Assembly (NCBI GenBank): GCA_016720925.1
Contig: JADKJR010000003.1
Location: forward strand, 310,001 to 374,000
Source of the DNA: Betaproteobacteria bacterium
Lineage (GTDB): Bacteria > Pseudomonadota > Gammaproteobacteria > Burkholderiales > Usitatibacteraceae
Reading direction: 5' to 3'
DNA length: 64,000 bases
Below, in pieces: positions 28,340 through 37,801 of this stretch (position 1 is its first letter; the number at the start of each line of letters is the position of its first letter). Made by a program: the position numbers and the translations under genes. The notes under the pieces were generated by a model, which was not told where the DNA came from, made no database searches, and saw nothing but the letters and a program-made list of their open reading frames with translations.

Positions 28340-28939
28340 TCAGGCTTTGGAATCATCACCAATCAGCAATTTGCTGTCGGCGAGGAATTTGTAGGGCGGG
28401 ATAACCAGATTGGTCGGTGCAGGCATACCGGCGAATACGCGACCGGACATGTCGAACTTCGACTGATGGCATGGGCAGAAGAAGCCGCCTGGCCAGTCGG
28501 CGCCAAGATCGGCGGCGGCGATTTCCTTGCGAAAGGTTGGAGAGCAACCCAGGTGGGTGCATACGCCGCGGGCGACGAAAATCTCCGGCTTCATGGCGCG
28601 CGCCTCGTTCTTCGCGTATTCAGGCTGCTTGGAGCCTTCGGACTTGGGATCAGCCAGCAACTTGTCGTTCTTGGCGAGTTGCGCAAGCATTTCCGGCGTG
28701 CGCTTGATGACCCAATGCGGGGCACCACGGAACTCAACTGTCAGCATCTGGCCTGGCTCAATCTTGACCAGATCCACTTCTATCGGTGCGCCTGCGGCGA
28801 GCGCCCGGGCGGACGGGAACATGCTGCCAACGAATGGCACCGCCACCGCAACCGCCGCGCCAGCACCCACAACCGAGGTGGCGGCGATAAGGAAACGGCG
28901 CTTCTTGGGATCAACTTCATTCAGGACAATAGCACTCAT
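28340..28939 (-). CDS. petA: Rieske iron-sulfur protein of the bc1 complex
   Basis: 199 residues. The N-terminus has a twin-arginine leader that is retained as an anchor ([20 protein letters not shown]). The 2Fe-2S ligands lie in CTHLGC (about residue 126) and CPCHQSKFD (about 155). Rieske proteins are classical Tat substrates, and tatABC are encoded about 2 kb away. It is first gene of petABC. Confidence 0.94.
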   Translation of the reverse strand: MSAIVLNEVDPKKRRFLIAATSVVGAGAAVAVAVPFVGSMFPSARALAAGAPIEVDLVKIEPGQMLTVEFRGAPHWVIKRTPEMLAQLAKNDKLLADPKSEGSKQPEYAKNEARAMKPEIFVARGVCTHLGCSPTFRKEIAAADLGADWPGGFFCPCHQSKFDMSGRVFAGMPAPTNLVIPPYKFLADSKLLIGDDSKA

Positions 28940-29022
28940 GGAATCGGTTCTTTTTCGCGATTTGGTGCCGGAGGCGGCAAAAAATTGCCATGCACGGCAG
29001 AGGGATGGGAAACCAACCCCTT

Positions 29023-29051
29023 ATTTTATCCGATTGCACCTGCAAACTTAA
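29023..29051 (-). promoter_or_regulatory. Possible promoter for petABC
   Basis: Read on the minus strand there is TTAAGT, a 17-base spacer, then TAAAAT, ending about 84 bases before the petA start. The -35 box is weak, so the assignment is tentative. Confidence 0.35.
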
Positions 29052-29129
29052 AGCCCCCGGCGCGAATTAGGGCAAGTTTTGGCAGCCAGCCAGCGAGACA
29101 ATTGATAACAGTTGTACCTGCCTTTTGCG

Positions 29130-29158
29130 TTGACACCCGTAGGACGCGTGAATATAGT
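29130..29158 (+). promoter_or_regulatory. Strong sigma-70 promoter for mscL
   Basis: A perfect -35 box TTGACA (29130-29135), a 17-base spacer and TATAGT (29153-29158) lie 48 bases before the mscL ATG. This is the best promoter-like match noticed in the window. Confidence 0.8.
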
Positions 29159-29206
29159 GTTTCCGCCATACAGGTACCAATGAAATTTCATTTACGAGGG
29201 GTAATC

Positions 29207-29620
29207 ATGAGCTTTATGTCGGAATTCAAGGAATTTGCAGTTAAGGGGAATGTGATGGATCTTGCGGTTGGCGTCATTATTGGTGGCGCATTCGGCAAAA
29301 TCGTCGATTCGATCATCGGCGATCTCATCATGCCGGTCGTAGGCCGATTGCTGGGGAATCTGAATTTCTCCGATTTGTTTGTCGCATTGAAGGATATTCC
29401 GCCGGGAACGACGATGACCCTGGAGGCAGTGAAAAAGGCGGGGGTCCCGGTATTCGCCTATGGTAATTTCATCACCATCGCATTGAATTTTGCGATTTTG
29501 GCATTCATCATCTTCCTGATGGTCAAGCAAATGAATCGCCTGAAGAAAGAAGCGCCGCCACCAGCAACGCCGGAAGATATTACGTTACTCCGCGAAATAC
29601 GTGACTCTTTAAAGAAGTAG
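29207..29620 (+). CDS. mscL: Large-conductance mechanosensitive channel MscL
   Basis: 137 residues. The ATG at 29207 follows AGGGG with 7-base spacing. The N-terminal amphipathic helix [15 protein letters not shown] leads into the pore helix [21 protein letters not shown] second membrane helix is [20 protein letters not shown], and the C-terminal bundle ends [17 protein letters not shown]. MscL opens under membrane tension to release osmolytes. It has its own promoter and terminator and so is monocistronic. Confidence 0.95.
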   Translation: MSFMSEFKEFAVKGNVMDLAVGVIIGGAFGKIVDSIIGDLIMPVVGRLLGNLNFSDLFVALKDIPPGTTMTLEAVKKAGVPVFAYGNFITIALNFAILAFIIFLMVKQMNRLKKEAPPPATPEDITLLREIRDSLKK

Positions 29621-29647
29621 GTACTTACAGCTTCACGGTGTTCTCGA

Positions 29648-29676
29648 AGGCAGCGGCGTCGCCGCTGCCTTTTTCT
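29648..29676 (+). terminator. Intrinsic terminator of mscL
   Basis: A perfect 10-bp stem, aggcagcggc with gccgctgcct around a gtc loop, is followed by ttttct. It starts 28 bases after the mscL stop. Confidence 0.92.
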
Positions 29677-29737
29677 TTGCTTGAAAAAGGGTGACTGGCC
29701 CCCCATACTTACCGTTCAGTCATTTATTTGCCCAACT

Positions 29738-30922
29738 ATGCGTCGCCTCTGGTTAATTTTCGCGGAATTTGTCGCCATCACGCTTGCAGTGGTGTTTGTC
29801 ATTACCCTCATCCGCCCGGACTGGAGTCCGTTGCGTCGCAATGTGGTTGAAATCCGCGAATCCGGCTCGCCTCCCGGCGGGCTACTGACTGTGGCCAATC
29901 CTGGAAGCGCGCGCGCCAGTTACGCGGATGCCGCTAAACGCGCCATGCAGTCGGTCGTCAATATTTCGTCTTCGCGCGAAGTGCGCACCCAAAATCATCC
30001 CCTTATGAATGACCCGCTTTTGCGGCGTTTTTTCGGCCAGTCCGAAGAATCCGGCGACGATTTCGAAATGCGCGGGAGCCTGGGCTCAGGTGTGATTATC
30101 AATGCCGATGACAAGGGCAGCTACGTACTCACCAATGATCACGTCGTCAGCGGTTCAAGTGACATTCAGCTCGCCTTTGCGGACGGTCGGGTGATACCGG
30201 CGAAAGTAGTCGGGACCGATCCCGAAACCGATCTCGCCGTCTTGCGGGTCGAAGGCAAGGGGCTGACACCTATTACACTTGGCCAGTCCGAGAAAGCGCA
30301 GGTGGGAGATGTGGTATTGGCGATTGGTGACCCATTTGGCGTGGGACAGACCGTGACGATGGGAATTATCAGCGGGCTGGGACGCAACCGGCTTGGCATC
30401 AATCGCTATGAGAACTTCATCCAGACCGACGCCGCCATCAATCCCGGCAATTCCGGCGGCGCGTTGGTGGACGTCAACGGCAATCTCATTGGCGTCAATA
30501 GTGTTATCTACTCGCAGACGGGCGGTTCGCTGGGCATCGGCTTTGCGATTCCCGTTTCCATGGCAAAGGATGTGATGGAGCAAATCATCGCTGAAGGCTC
30601 CGTAACCAGGGGCTTCATTGGCATTGCGCCACAGGATATCACCCCCGAATTGGCGGACACGTTGAAGCTCAAGGCTGCGCGCGGCGCGCTGGTCGCACAA
30701 GTGAACCGTGGCGGGCCGGCCGACAAAGCCGGCATGAAAGTGGGCGACGTCATTAGCCAAATCCAGGGAAAATCGATTCAGGACAGCGTTGCGGCCATGG
30801 CCATCATCGCCGCGCTCAAGCCCGGCGAAGACGCAAAATTCACGGTCACGCGCCAACAAAAAGATGTCGAGCTGGCGGTAAACGTCGCCAAGCGCCCGCG
30901 CCCTCCTCGCGCCAAGAACTAG
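29738..30922 (+). CDS. DegS/AlgW-like membrane-anchored serine protease (trypsin + one PDZ)
   Basis: 394 residues. One N-terminal membrane helix (about 5-25) anchors a periplasmic trypsin-like domain. The catalytic residues are His135 (LTNDHVV), Asp165 (DPETDLAVLR) and Ser239 (NPGNSGGALV). A single PDZ domain spans about 285-385. One anchor plus one PDZ domain matches DegS/AlgW rather than DegP/DegQ, suggesting a role in the sigma-E envelope-stress cascade; that link is inferred. The ATG at 29738 removes a 19-residue non-conserved extension. The gene ends tail to tail with tatC, overlapping by 3 bases with the stops sharing ctag. Confidence 0.9.
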   Translation: MRRLWLIFAEFVAITLAVVFVITLIRPDWSPLRRNVVEIRESGSPPGGLLTVANPGSARASYADAAKRAMQSVVNISSSREVRTQNHPLMNDPLLRRFFGQSEESGDDFEMRGSLGSGVIINADDKGSYVLTNDHVVSGSSDIQLAFADGRVIPAKVVGTDPETDLAVLRVEGKGLTPITLGQSEKAQVGDVVLAIGDPFGVGQTVTMGIISGLGRNRLGINRYENFIQTDAAINPGNSGGALVDVNGNLIGVNSVIYSQTGGSLGIGFAIPVSMAKDVMEQIIAEGSVTRGFIGIAPQDITPELADTLKLKAARGALVAQVNRGGPADKAGMKVGDVISQIQGKSIQDSVAAMAIIAALKPGEDAKFTVTRQQKDVELAVNVAKRPRPPRAKN

Positions 30923-31674
30923 CCCTGTGGCGACTCCGCTTCGGCGGGCTTGGCTTTGACCAGCAGTTGCGCGCAAAGTATGCCGGTCTCGTAGAGCACG
31001 TAAAGCGGCACGGCCAAAGCGAACTGCGAAAGCACGTCCGGCGGCGTAAATATCGCACCGACAATGAATGCCCCCACGAAAACATAGGGACGGATCTCCT
31101 TCAGCTTTTCGACGGAAATGATGCCCATTTTCACCAGCAGTACCACGACCACAGGTGTTTCAAAAGTGATGCCGAACACCAGGAACATCGACAGCGCAAA
31201 TCCGAAATACTTTTCGATATCCGTCATCCATGCGACCCCCTGTGGCGCGAAAGACGCCATGAATTTGAACACCATTGGAAAGATGAGAAAGTAGGCGAAT
31301 GCCATGCCGGCGAAAAACAGCAACGTTGAAGAAAACACCAGCGGCATGACAAATTTTTTCTCATGCTGATAGAGGCCGGGCGCGATGAATGCCCATGCCT
31401 GATAAAGGGCATAGGGCAGCATGATCAGGAATGACGTAAGCGCCGCAATCTTCATCGGCACCAAAAATACTCCCACCACGTCGGTGGAGATCATCTGGCC
31501 ACCCGTGGGCAGCGCAGCCATCAATGGCTGCGCAAACAGCGCATACAGCACTGGCCAGGTTGGCCAGAAGAAGGACGCAAAAAACAACACCCCAAACACG
31601 ATGAGCGCCCGGATCAAGCGGTCGCGCAGTTCGATCAGGTGGGAGATGAAGGTGTCGTGCGCGGTTTCGTTCAT
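30919..31674 (-). CDS. tatC: Twin-arginine translocase subunit TatC
   Basis: 251 residues with six membrane helices. The N-terminus is typical (FISHLIELRDRLIRALIVF), and so is FALSMFLVFGITFETPVVVVLL with the conserved Glu. TatC binds the RR signal peptide in the TatABC complex. It is last in the minus-strand run tatA-tatB-tatC, 13 bases after tatB. Confidence 0.95.
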   Translation of the reverse strand: MNETAHDTFISHLIELRDRLIRALIVFGVLFFASFFWPTWPVLYALFAQPLMAALPTGGQMISTDVVGVFLVPMKIAALTSFLIMLPYALYQAWAFIAPGLYQHEKKFVMPLVFSSTLLFFAGMAFAYFLIFPMVFKFMASFAPQGVAWMTDIEKYFGFALSMFLVFGITFETPVVVVLLVKMGIISVEKLKEIRPYVFVGAFIVGAIFTPPDVLSQFALAVPLYVLYETGILCAQLLVKAKPAEAESPQG

Positions 31675-31687
31675 GACGCGTCAGCCC

Positions 31688-32197
31688 TCAGGAAAGCGAG
31701 CGGCGCGTGGGTTCGATGCCGAGATCAAGCATGCCTTGCTTCCCAGGTTCCGCGGCAGGCAGATCGGCCCGCATGTATGGCCGAACGCGTGGAACAGGAG
31801 CCGCCGGCGCGGCGGTGTCGACGTCACCAGTCAAACCCTGTTCCTGTGTGGCAAGCAATTCCGACTGGGTGGGCGGTGTCGTGATAACGGACGTGTCGGT
31901 CGCCGGGGGCTCAAGTGACGCACTTACCGCCCGCGCCTCGGCCTCGACCGACTGGGCATGCTCCTGCGCGCTCTTTTCAAATGCGCGTGCGGCCTCCTGC
32001 ACTTCCTGCTTGACCTTGGAAAGTTCCGACATATCAATCTCGCGATTGAGATCCGCCTTGACAGTGGCGACATAGCGCTGCAGGCGCCCGAACAGGTGCC
32101 CGGCGGTGCGCGCAACTTTCGGCAAGCGCTCGGGACCGAGCACGACGAGCGCAACCACGCCGACGACGACGAGTTCGGAGAAAGCGAAGTCAAACAT
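31688..32197 (-). CDS. tatB: Twin-arginine translocase subunit TatB
   Basis: 169 residues. A single N-terminal helix with the hallmark LVVVGVVALVVLGPERLP is followed by an amphipathic helix (KVARTAGHLFGRLQRYVATVK) and a long charged, then Pro/Thr-rich tail. Length and the ELVVVG..GPERLP pattern identify TatB rather than TatA. It works with TatC in recognising Tat precursors. Confidence 0.93.
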   Translation of the reverse strand: MFDFAFSELVVVGVVALVVLGPERLPKVARTAGHLFGRLQRYVATVKADLNREIDMSELSKVKQEVQEAARAFEKSAQEHAQSVEAEARAVSASLEPPATDTSVITTPPTQSELLATQEQGLTGDVDTAAPAAPVPRVRPYMRADLPAAEPGKQGMLDLGIEPTRRSLS

Positions 32198-32336
32198 GAG
32201 GTGTTAGTCGACAGTGGGCGCAGAAGAGTTGGCAGTCGTGACACGATACGCGCATAGCGACCGGCACAAAAGGTAAACGCAAATGCAAACGTAACGCGCG
32301 ACCTCTCATGCGGCAAGCGTCAGGAAATTCCACTCA

Positions 32337-32558
32337 TCAGCTCTTTTGCTTGTCCTTCACTTCGCCTTCGAACGTGGTCCCGGAAACCTGTTCAGGCTTT
32401 TTGGCGCCTTCGGTTTCGCCTTCACCCTTCATGCCGTCCTTGAAACCTTTTACGGCACCGCCCAGGTCGCTACCAATATTACGCAGTTTCTTGGTGCCAA
32501 AAATCACCAGTACGATGACCAGTACGATGAGCCAGTGCCAGATGCTGAAACTACCCAT
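32337..32558 (-). CDS. tatA: Twin-arginine translocase subunit TatA
   Basis: 73 residues. The ATG at 32558 follows AAGGAG with good spacing, and a longer frame upstream is discarded. It starts [20 protein letters not shown], then [20 protein letters not shown], the canonical TatA helix-hinge-amphipathic arrangement. TatA oligomers form the transport conduit. A 139-base gap with no recognised signal separates it from tatB. Confidence 0.95.
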   Translation of the reverse strand: MGSFSIWHWLIVLVIVLVIFGTKKLRNIGSDLGGAVKGFKDGMKGEGETEGAKKPEQVSGTTFEGEVKDKQKS

Positions 32559-32676
32559 GATCATCTCCTTGAATTCAATTGTTGGCGTGACGCCGCACTG
32601 GACGAATCGCCGAAATGGCGGCAAGGTGCAATTGCGCCTTGCGCCCCTGCCAAGACAGGGTCACCACGCGCCAGCG

Positions 32677-33039
32677 CTACTTGCCGAGCATCACTCTGAG
32701 TGGTTCGCCACCCGGTTTGTTGCCAAATACATGTATGTGCAAATGATACACGTCCTGACGCCCCAGTCGCCCGGTGTTGATCGCGGTACGAAAGCCATCG
32801 GTGAGGCCTTGCTCCTTCGCCAGGATGGGCGCGAGCGCCAGCATTTTCCCAAGGAGCACCGAATCGCCTGCTGTGGTTTCGGCAAGCGAGGGAATGAATT
32901 TTTTCGGGATGATCAGGAAATGGACTTCGGCGGCCGGCTGGATATCGTGAAAAGCGAGCATTTCGTCGTCTTCATAGACCTTCTGACAGGGAATTTCGCC
33001 CCGAATAATTTTGCCGAATATGGTGTCGTTGGTTTTCAT
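32677..33039 (-). CDS. hinT: HIT family nucleotide-binding protein (HinT-like)
   Basis: 120 residues with the histidine triad in [14 protein letters not shown] near the C-terminus and the opening [21 protein letters not shown]. HinT proteins hydrolyse adenosine phosphoramidates. It overlaps hisE by 4 bases (ATGA), so it is a tail gene of the histidine operon, a common arrangement in betaproteobacteria. Confidence 0.92.
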   Translation of the reverse strand: MKTNDTIFGKIIRGEIPCQKVYEDDEMLAFHDIQPAAEVHFLIIPKKFIPSLAETTAGDSVLLGKMLALAPILAKEQGLTDGFRTAINTGRLGRQDVYHLHIHVFGNKPGGEPLRVMLGK

Positions 33040-33374
33040 CCGCCTGCCCGCGCTTTCTTTTCTTCCAGTCCCGATATACCTTCGCGCCGCTCCAGTTCCG
33101 CCAACACGTCGGCAAGCGCGATATCCTTTGCGGCCAGCATGACCAGCGTATGAAACAACAGATCGGCCGCCTCGCGCGTGAGATGCATCGCGTCATCACT
33201 CTTCGCGGCGAGTATCGCTTCTGTGGCTTCCTCTCCGACTTTTTTCAGCACCGCATCCAACCCCTTTGCGTAAAGGGATGCCACATAGGAGGAACCCGGT
33301 GCGACATGCTTGCGTGCGTACAATAGCGTTTCAAGCCGGAACAGAATATCGCTATGATTGTTGATTTGTGCCAT
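33036..33374 (-). CDS. hisE: Phosphoribosyl-ATP pyrophosphatase HisE
   Basis: 112 residues. The MazG-like fold shows [15 protein letters not shown] and [15 protein letters not shown], with the acidic metal ligands of HisE. It hydrolyses PR-ATP to PR-AMP, step two of histidine synthesis. It is separate from HisI here, unlike the HisIE fusion of enterics, and starts 7 bases after hisI. Confidence 0.93.
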   Translation of the reverse strand: MAQINNHSDILFRLETLLYARKHVAPGSSYVASLYAKGLDAVLKKVGEEATEAILAAKSDDAMHLTREAADLLFHTLVMLAAKDIALADVLAELERREGISGLEEKKARAGG

Positions 33375-33381
33375 CTGTTTT

Positions 33382-33786
33382 CTACTCAGTGAATTTGCCT
33401 GGCGATGTTAGCACGGGCTCATGATCGTTATGGATCGCCCAGCGGCCGTCTTCAAGCAACTGGTAGAAACATCGCCGGCGTCCGGTGTGACAGGCAATGC
33501 CGCCGACTTGTTCCACCGTGAGTAGCAGCGCATCGCCGTCGCAATCAAGGCGCAGTTGCTTCACGTGCTGAAAGTGGCCGGATGTCTCGCCTTTTTTCCA
33601 AAGCGCCTGCCGCGAACGTGACCAGTAATGTGCGTCGCCGGTATCAAGCGTGAGTTGCAGCGATTCGCGATTCATCCACGCCAGCATCAGGACTTCCAGC
33701 GTTGTGGCGTCCTGCGCGATGGCGGCGACCAGTCCCTTTTCGTTCCATTTGACCTGATCGAGCAGTTGCGTATTTGCGTCGTCCAT
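33382..33786 (-). CDS. hisI: Phosphoribosyl-AMP cyclohydrolase HisI
   Basis: 134 residues. The sequence [26 protein letters not shown] and the metal-binding cysteines in [10 protein letters not shown] and [14 protein letters not shown] are characteristic. It opens the adenine ring of PR-AMP, step three of the pathway. Its ATG overlaps the hisF stop by one base. Confidence 0.95.
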   Translation of the reverse strand: MDDANTQLLDQVKWNEKGLVAAIAQDATTLEVLMLAWMNRESLQLTLDTGDAHYWSRSRQALWKKGETSGHFQHVKQLRLDCDGDALLLTVEQVGGIACHTGRRRCFYQLLEDGRWAIHNDHEPVLTSPGKFTE

Positions 33787-34547
33787 TACAGTCTCATCTC
33801 GATGCCGCGCGCCGCCATATGCCGCTTCGCCTGTCCAACGGTGAATTCGCCAAAATGAAAAATGCTCGCGGCTAATACCGCATCGGCCTTGCCCTCAATC
33901 ACGCCCTCGGCAAGATGATCGAGCGTGCCGACGCCACCCGACGCAATCACCGGCACGCTTACGGCTTCGGCCACGTTGCGGGTCAGCGCCAGATCGAAGC
34001 CGGATTTGGTGCCGTCACGATCCATGCTGGTCAAGAGAATTTCCCCGGCCCCCAATTCCGTGACGCGTTGCGCCCACTGAATGGCATCGAGACCGGTTGG
34101 CGTGCGACCGCCGTGCGTGAACACTTCCCATCCCTCACTGTTGACGCGTTTGCGCGCATCGATTGCGACCACGATCGCCTGCGATCCAAAACGATCGGCG
34201 GCAGCCTTCACGAGATCAGGGTTGGTCACGGCTGAGGTGTTGATGCTGATTTTGTCGGCACCCGCGTTCATCAGGCGGCGCACATCATCGACAACGCGAA
34301 TGCCGCCCCCAACGGTCAGGGGAATAAATACCTGATCCGCCACGCGCTCGATAATATCCAGAATCAGGCCGCGCTGATCCGAACTTGCCGTGATGTCGAG
34401 AAACGTGATTTCGTCCGCGCCTTCATCGTTGTAACGCTTGGCGACTTCGACCGGGTCTCCGGCGTCGCGCAGATTGATGAAATTGACGCCTTTGACGACG
34501 CGGCCGGCATTGACGTCCAGGCAGGGAATGATTCTTTTGGCGAGCAT
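33786..34547 (-). CDS. hisF: Imidazole glycerol phosphate synthase cyclase subunit HisF
   Basis: 253 residues from the ATG at 34547, giving [20 protein letters not shown]. The TIM barrel has Asp11 in CLDV and [15 protein letters not shown] (second catalytic Asp), with phosphate loops IPVTVGGGIR-like and [12 protein letters not shown]. It works with HisH to form IGP and AICAR. A palindromic repeat separates it from hisA. Confidence 0.95.
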   Translation of the reverse strand: MLAKRIIPCLDVNAGRVVKGVNFINLRDAGDPVEVAKRYNDEGADEITFLDITASSDQRGLILDIIERVADQVFIPLTVGGGIRVVDDVRRLMNAGADKISINTSAVTNPDLVKAAADRFGSQAIVVAIDARKRVNSEGWEVFTHGGRTPTGLDAIQWAQRVTELGAGEILLTSMDRDGTKSGFDLALTRNVAEAVSVPVIASGGVGTLDHLAEGVIEGKADAVLAASIFHFGEFTVGQAKRHMAARGIEMRL

Positions 34548-34569
34548 GTGTAAACCGTATCCGTTTGCC

Positions 34570-34635
34570 AAACTCAAGCGCTGGTGCGGCTTGCAGGCGA
34601 AAAATGGCTGGAAAAGCGCGCCAGTACCAGAGTTT
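34570..34635. repeat. 66-bp intergenic palindromic repeat, copy 4
   Basis: The arms are aaactcaagcgctggtgcgg and gcgcgccagtaccagagttt, with the inner gcaggcgaaaaatggctgga. It lies between the hisA stop and the hisF start in the middle of the operon, where it could attenuate transcription or stabilise the upstream mRNA. Confidence 0.8.
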
Positions 34636-34652
34636 TGCGAATGACGCGGCGT

Positions 34653-35393
34653 TCAGGCGCCCGGCCTCGTCGCAAGGGCGACCGCCTTCTGGAAATCAAG
34701 TGTGCCCTCATAAATCGCGCGGCCAGTGATGACCCCCATGATGCCTTCGTCCTGCACGGCCATCAATTTTTTCACGTCCTCAAGGCTGTTGAGTCCGCCG
34801 CTGGCGATGACCGGAACAGTAAGCTCCTTTGCCAGCTTGACGGTTGCCTCGATATTGACGCCCGTCATCATGCCGTCGCGTCCGATGTCGGTATATAGAA
34901 CCGCTTCGACGCCATAGTCCTGAAAGCGCTTGGCGAGATCGATAACATCGTGACCGGTCAGTTTCGACCAGCCATCGGTCGCCACTTTGCCGTCCTTTGC
35001 GTCGAGGGCGACAATGATGTGCCCCGGAAACGCATCGCAGGCTTCGTGCAAAAAGCCCGGGCTCTTTACGGCGGCGGTGCCGATGACGATCCAGGTTATA
35101 CCGTCATCAAGGTAGCGCTCGATGGTTTCAAGGTCGCGAATACCGCCACCCAGTTGAATCGGCACTTCATCGTCCATCGCGGCAACGATTTCCTTGATGG
35201 CCGCTTCATTCTTGGGTTTGCCGGCGAAGGCGCCGTTTAAATCGACTACGTGCAAGCGCTGCGCGCCAAGCCCTTTCCATTTGCCCGCGGTCTCGCCCGC
35301 TTTGTCGGAAAAGATGGTTGCGGAGTTCATGTCGCCCTGTTCAAGGCGCACGCACTTTCCGTCTTTGATATCGATGGCCGGGATGATCAACAT
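34653..35393 (-). CDS. hisA: ProFAR isomerase HisA
   Basis: 246 residues from the ATG at 35393 ([21 protein letters not shown]). The TIM barrel shows [19 protein letters not shown] and the catalytic Asp in [12 protein letters not shown]. It isomerises ProFAR to PRFAR. The frame extends to 35477, but that part is not conserved. Confidence 0.95.
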   Translation of the reverse strand: MLIIPAIDIKDGKCVRLEQGDMNSATIFSDKAGETAGKWKGLGAQRLHVVDLNGAFAGKPKNEAAIKEIVAAMDDEVPIQLGGGIRDLETIERYLDDGITWIVIGTAAVKSPGFLHEACDAFPGHIIVALDAKDGKVATDGWSKLTGHDVIDLAKRFQDYGVEAVLYTDIGRDGMMTGVNIEATVKLAKELTVPVIASGGLNSLEDVKKLMAVQDEGIMGVITGRAIYEGTLDFQKAVALATRPGA

Positions 35394-35473
35394 CGTCGTA
35401 GGTATGAGAAGAAAAGGAGGCTTGAGATCAGGTTGGCGTGGAGTGAGCGTACTGGTTCGGGTTGTTCGCGCGA

Positions 35474-36106
35474 TCAAGGATGCCAGTTCAGGAAATTCCT
35501 GTATAGCGTGAGTCCGGCGTGGTGGCTTTTTTCGGGATGAAATTGGGTTGCAAAAATATTATCGCGCGCAATCGCCGCCGTAAAGTGCCCTGAATAATTG
35601 GTTGTTGCCGTTGTGTCCTTCGGGTTCGATGGATCGCAATAGTAACTATGCACGTAGTAAAAACGCTCACCACTGGATATATCTTGCCACAAAGCATGCG
35701 ACGAAGTTTGATTGACCTCGTTCCAGCCCATATGTGGCACTTTAAGCGCGTGATCGATCGGTCGAAAACGCTTCACGGTCCCAGGGAAAATGCCTAGCCC
35801 GGCGGTATCGCCTTCCTCCGAATTGTCGAACAGCATCTGCATGCCCACACACACGCCAAAAAACGGTTTTTCCGCGGCCGCCTGCCGAACCGCGGCTTCG
35901 AGTCCGCTTTCCCGTAGATGGCGCATGCAGTCGGGCATGGCGCCTTGCCCGGGGAAAACTACCCGGTCTGCTGCGCTGACGACGTCGGGTGAGCCGCTGA
36001 TCAGCACTTCCACGGGGACAGCCGCCTCGCACGCAACGAATTCGAACGCCTTGGCGACCGAACGCAAATTGCCCATTCCATAATCGACGACGACCAGCTT
36101 TTTCAT
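35474..36106 (-). CDS. hisH: Imidazole glycerol phosphate synthase glutaminase subunit HisH
   Basis: 210 residues. A class I glutamine amidotransferase with nucleophile Cys in [13 protein letters not shown] and catalytic His/Glu in [13 protein letters not shown]. It starts [21 protein letters not shown]. It supplies ammonia to HisF. An 80-base gap with no recognised signal follows before hisA. Confidence 0.95.
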   Translation of the reverse strand: MKKLVVVDYGMGNLRSVAKAFEFVACEAAVPVEVLISGSPDVVSAADRVVFPGQGAMPDCMRHLRESGLEAAVRQAAAEKPFFGVCVGMQMLFDNSEEGDTAGLGIFPGTVKRFRPIDHALKVPHMGWNEVNQTSSHALWQDISSGERFYYVHSYYCDPSNPKDTTATTNYSGHFTAAIARDNIFATQFHPEKSHHAGLTLYRNFLNWHP

Positions 36107-36113
36107 ACCAGGA

Positions 36114-36145
36114 CTCAGGGAGTCAGGGGCTCAGGGAATCAGAGG
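36114..36145. repeat. Short 8-bp tandem repeat between hisB and hisH
   Basis: Four units (ctcaggga, gtcagggg, ctcaggga, atcagagg) run through the hisB stop codon and the gap before hisH. Copy number could vary between strains. Confidence 0.5.
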
Positions 36146-36726
36146 GAACCTTTGGTGGAGGGCAACACGCCCGCCGCCCGCGCATCGGCCTCGCAAGCCA
36201 TACGCAGCGCCCGGCCAAAGGCCTTGAAGATGGTCTCGGCCTGATGGTGTGAATTGACGCCGCGCAGATTGTCGATATGCAAGGTGGCGAGCGCGTGATT
36301 GACGAAGCCCTGGAAGAACTCGATGAAAAGATCGACATCAAATTCGCCGACGCGGGCGCGCGTGTAATCGACGTGATACTCGAGCCCAGGGCGACCGGAA
36401 AGATCGATCACCACGCGCGACAACGCCTCGTCGAGTGGCACATAGGCATGCCCATAGCGGCGAATACCGATCTTGTCGCCGAGCGCTTTCGCAACCGCCT
36501 GGCCGAAGGTAATGCCGACATCCTCGACAGTGTGGTGCGCATCGATATGCAGGTCACCGGTCGCTTTCAGGTCAATATCGATCATGCCATGCCGGGCCAC
36601 CTGGTCCAGCATGTGGTCCAGAAACGGGATGCCTGAATCGAGCGTCGACTCGCCTTTGCCATCAAGGTTGATGGCGACAAGAATCTGTGTTTCCTTGGTG
36701 TTGCGGGTGACTTCGGCAGTTCTCAT
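36139..36726 (-). CDS. hisB: Imidazoleglycerol-phosphate dehydratase HisB
   Basis: 195 residues, the stand-alone dehydratase without the phosphatase domain of enteric HisB. Manganese-binding histidines are in [26 protein letters not shown] and [15 protein letters not shown]. It dehydrates IGP to imidazole acetol phosphate. Histidinol phosphatase must come from another gene, not recognised here. Confidence 0.95.
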   Translation of the reverse strand: MRTAEVTRNTKETQILVAINLDGKGESTLDSGIPFLDHMLDQVARHGMIDIDLKATGDLHIDAHHTVEDVGITFGQAVAKALGDKIGIRRYGHAYVPLDEALSRVVIDLSGRPGLEYHVDYTRARVGEFDVDLFIEFFQGFVNHALATLHIDNLRGVNSHHQAETIFKAFGRALRMACEADARAAGVLPSTKGSL

Positions 36727-36728
36727 GG

Positions 36729-37796
36729 TCAGATCGAATTTTGGAGGGCGGCAATGAGGGCATCATTTTCGGCGGGTGTACCGACGGTGAGGCGCAATGT
36801 ATTGGTCAGCAACGAATGTGAAAGACTGGTATTCTTAACAAGGATTTTACGCGAGAGCAGGCGCTCAAAGGTTTGCGTCGCATTGGGCACTCGAATCAGA
36901 ATGAAATTGGAGTCGGACGGAAAGCGCTGGATAGATTCGATGCGATCGATTTCCGCGGCCACGCGTGCGCGCTCTGCCTTGAGTGTCTCGGCTTGCAGAA
37001 GAAACGCATCGTAATGCCGCATGGCAAATATGGCAGCAGCTTGGGTGAGCGCATTGATATTGTAGGGTAATCGCAGTTTGTCGAATTCGGCGAGCCATTC
37101 CGGGCGTCCAATGAGCATCCCGAGGCGGATTCCCGCGAGCCCCAGCTTGGAGACAGTGCGCATGAGTACTGCGTTTGGATGTGTGGCAATCTCGTCGAGG
37201 AATGACTCGGGGGAAAAGGCGAAATAGGCTTCGTCAATCACCACCAAGCCGCCGTACTGACACGTTGCGGCGATGATCTCGCGGACGGCGACACGGTCAA
37301 ACAGGTTCCCCGTCGGGTTGTTTGGACACGCGATGAACGTAAGCGCCGGCTGTTCGCGATCGATGGCGGCGAGTATCGCGCCCTGATCGAGCCTGAAATC
37401 GGCACGTAGCGGCACGCCAATGTAGTTGAGCCCGCAGAATGTGGCGATCATTTTGAACATCACAAACGCGGGTTCCACCGACAACAGACGGGCTCCGGGC
37501 TTGGCGACTGCCATGGCGATCAACTGGATGATTTCGTCGGAGCCATTGCCCAGCAAAATGTCCAGTCCGTCCGGAATGTGCATCGCCACGCGGATTTCGT
37601 TTTTCAGTGCTTCAGCCCCGGCAGGTGGATAGCGATTCAATGACGCAGTCGCCAGCGCCTGCGCGAGACCGCCGCGAAGCGCCTCGGGAAACGCAAACGG
37701 ATTTTCCATTGCATCAAGCTTGATCATACCCGCCGCGTTCTGCACGTGGTACGAGGAAAGCGCGCGGATTTCGGGGCGGATGATGTCAGCGGTCAT
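36729..37796 (-). CDS. hisC: Histidinol-phosphate aminotransferase HisC
   Basis: 355 residues of PLP fold type I. The sequence shows [40 protein letters not shown] and the PLP lysine in [15 protein letters not shown]. It converts imidazole acetol phosphate to histidinol phosphate. It sits 2 bases after hisB and 5 after hisD, a tightly packed operon. Confidence 0.94.
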   Translation of the reverse strand: MTADIIRPEIRALSSYHVQNAAGMIKLDAMENPFAFPEALRGGLAQALATASLNRYPPAGAEALKNEIRVAMHIPDGLDILLGNGSDEIIQLIAMAVAKPGARLLSVEPAFVMFKMIATFCGLNYIGVPLRADFRLDQGAILAAIDREQPALTFIACPNNPTGNLFDRVAVREIIAATCQYGGLVVIDEAYFAFSPESFLDEIATHPNAVLMRTVSKLGLAGIRLGMLIGRPEWLAEFDKLRLPYNINALTQAAAIFAMRHYDAFLLQAETLKAERARVAAEIDRIESIQRFPSDSNFILIRVPNATQTFERLLSRKILVKNTSLSHSLLTNTLRLTVGTPAENDALIAALQNSI

Positions 37797-37801
37797 GCGA
37801 A

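Noticed and set aside
29681..29737. N-terminal extension of the DegS-like protease starting at 29681
   Set aside because: It would start close after the mscL terminator hairpin, and the added 19 residues are not family-like; the ATG at 29738 places the anchor helix correctly.
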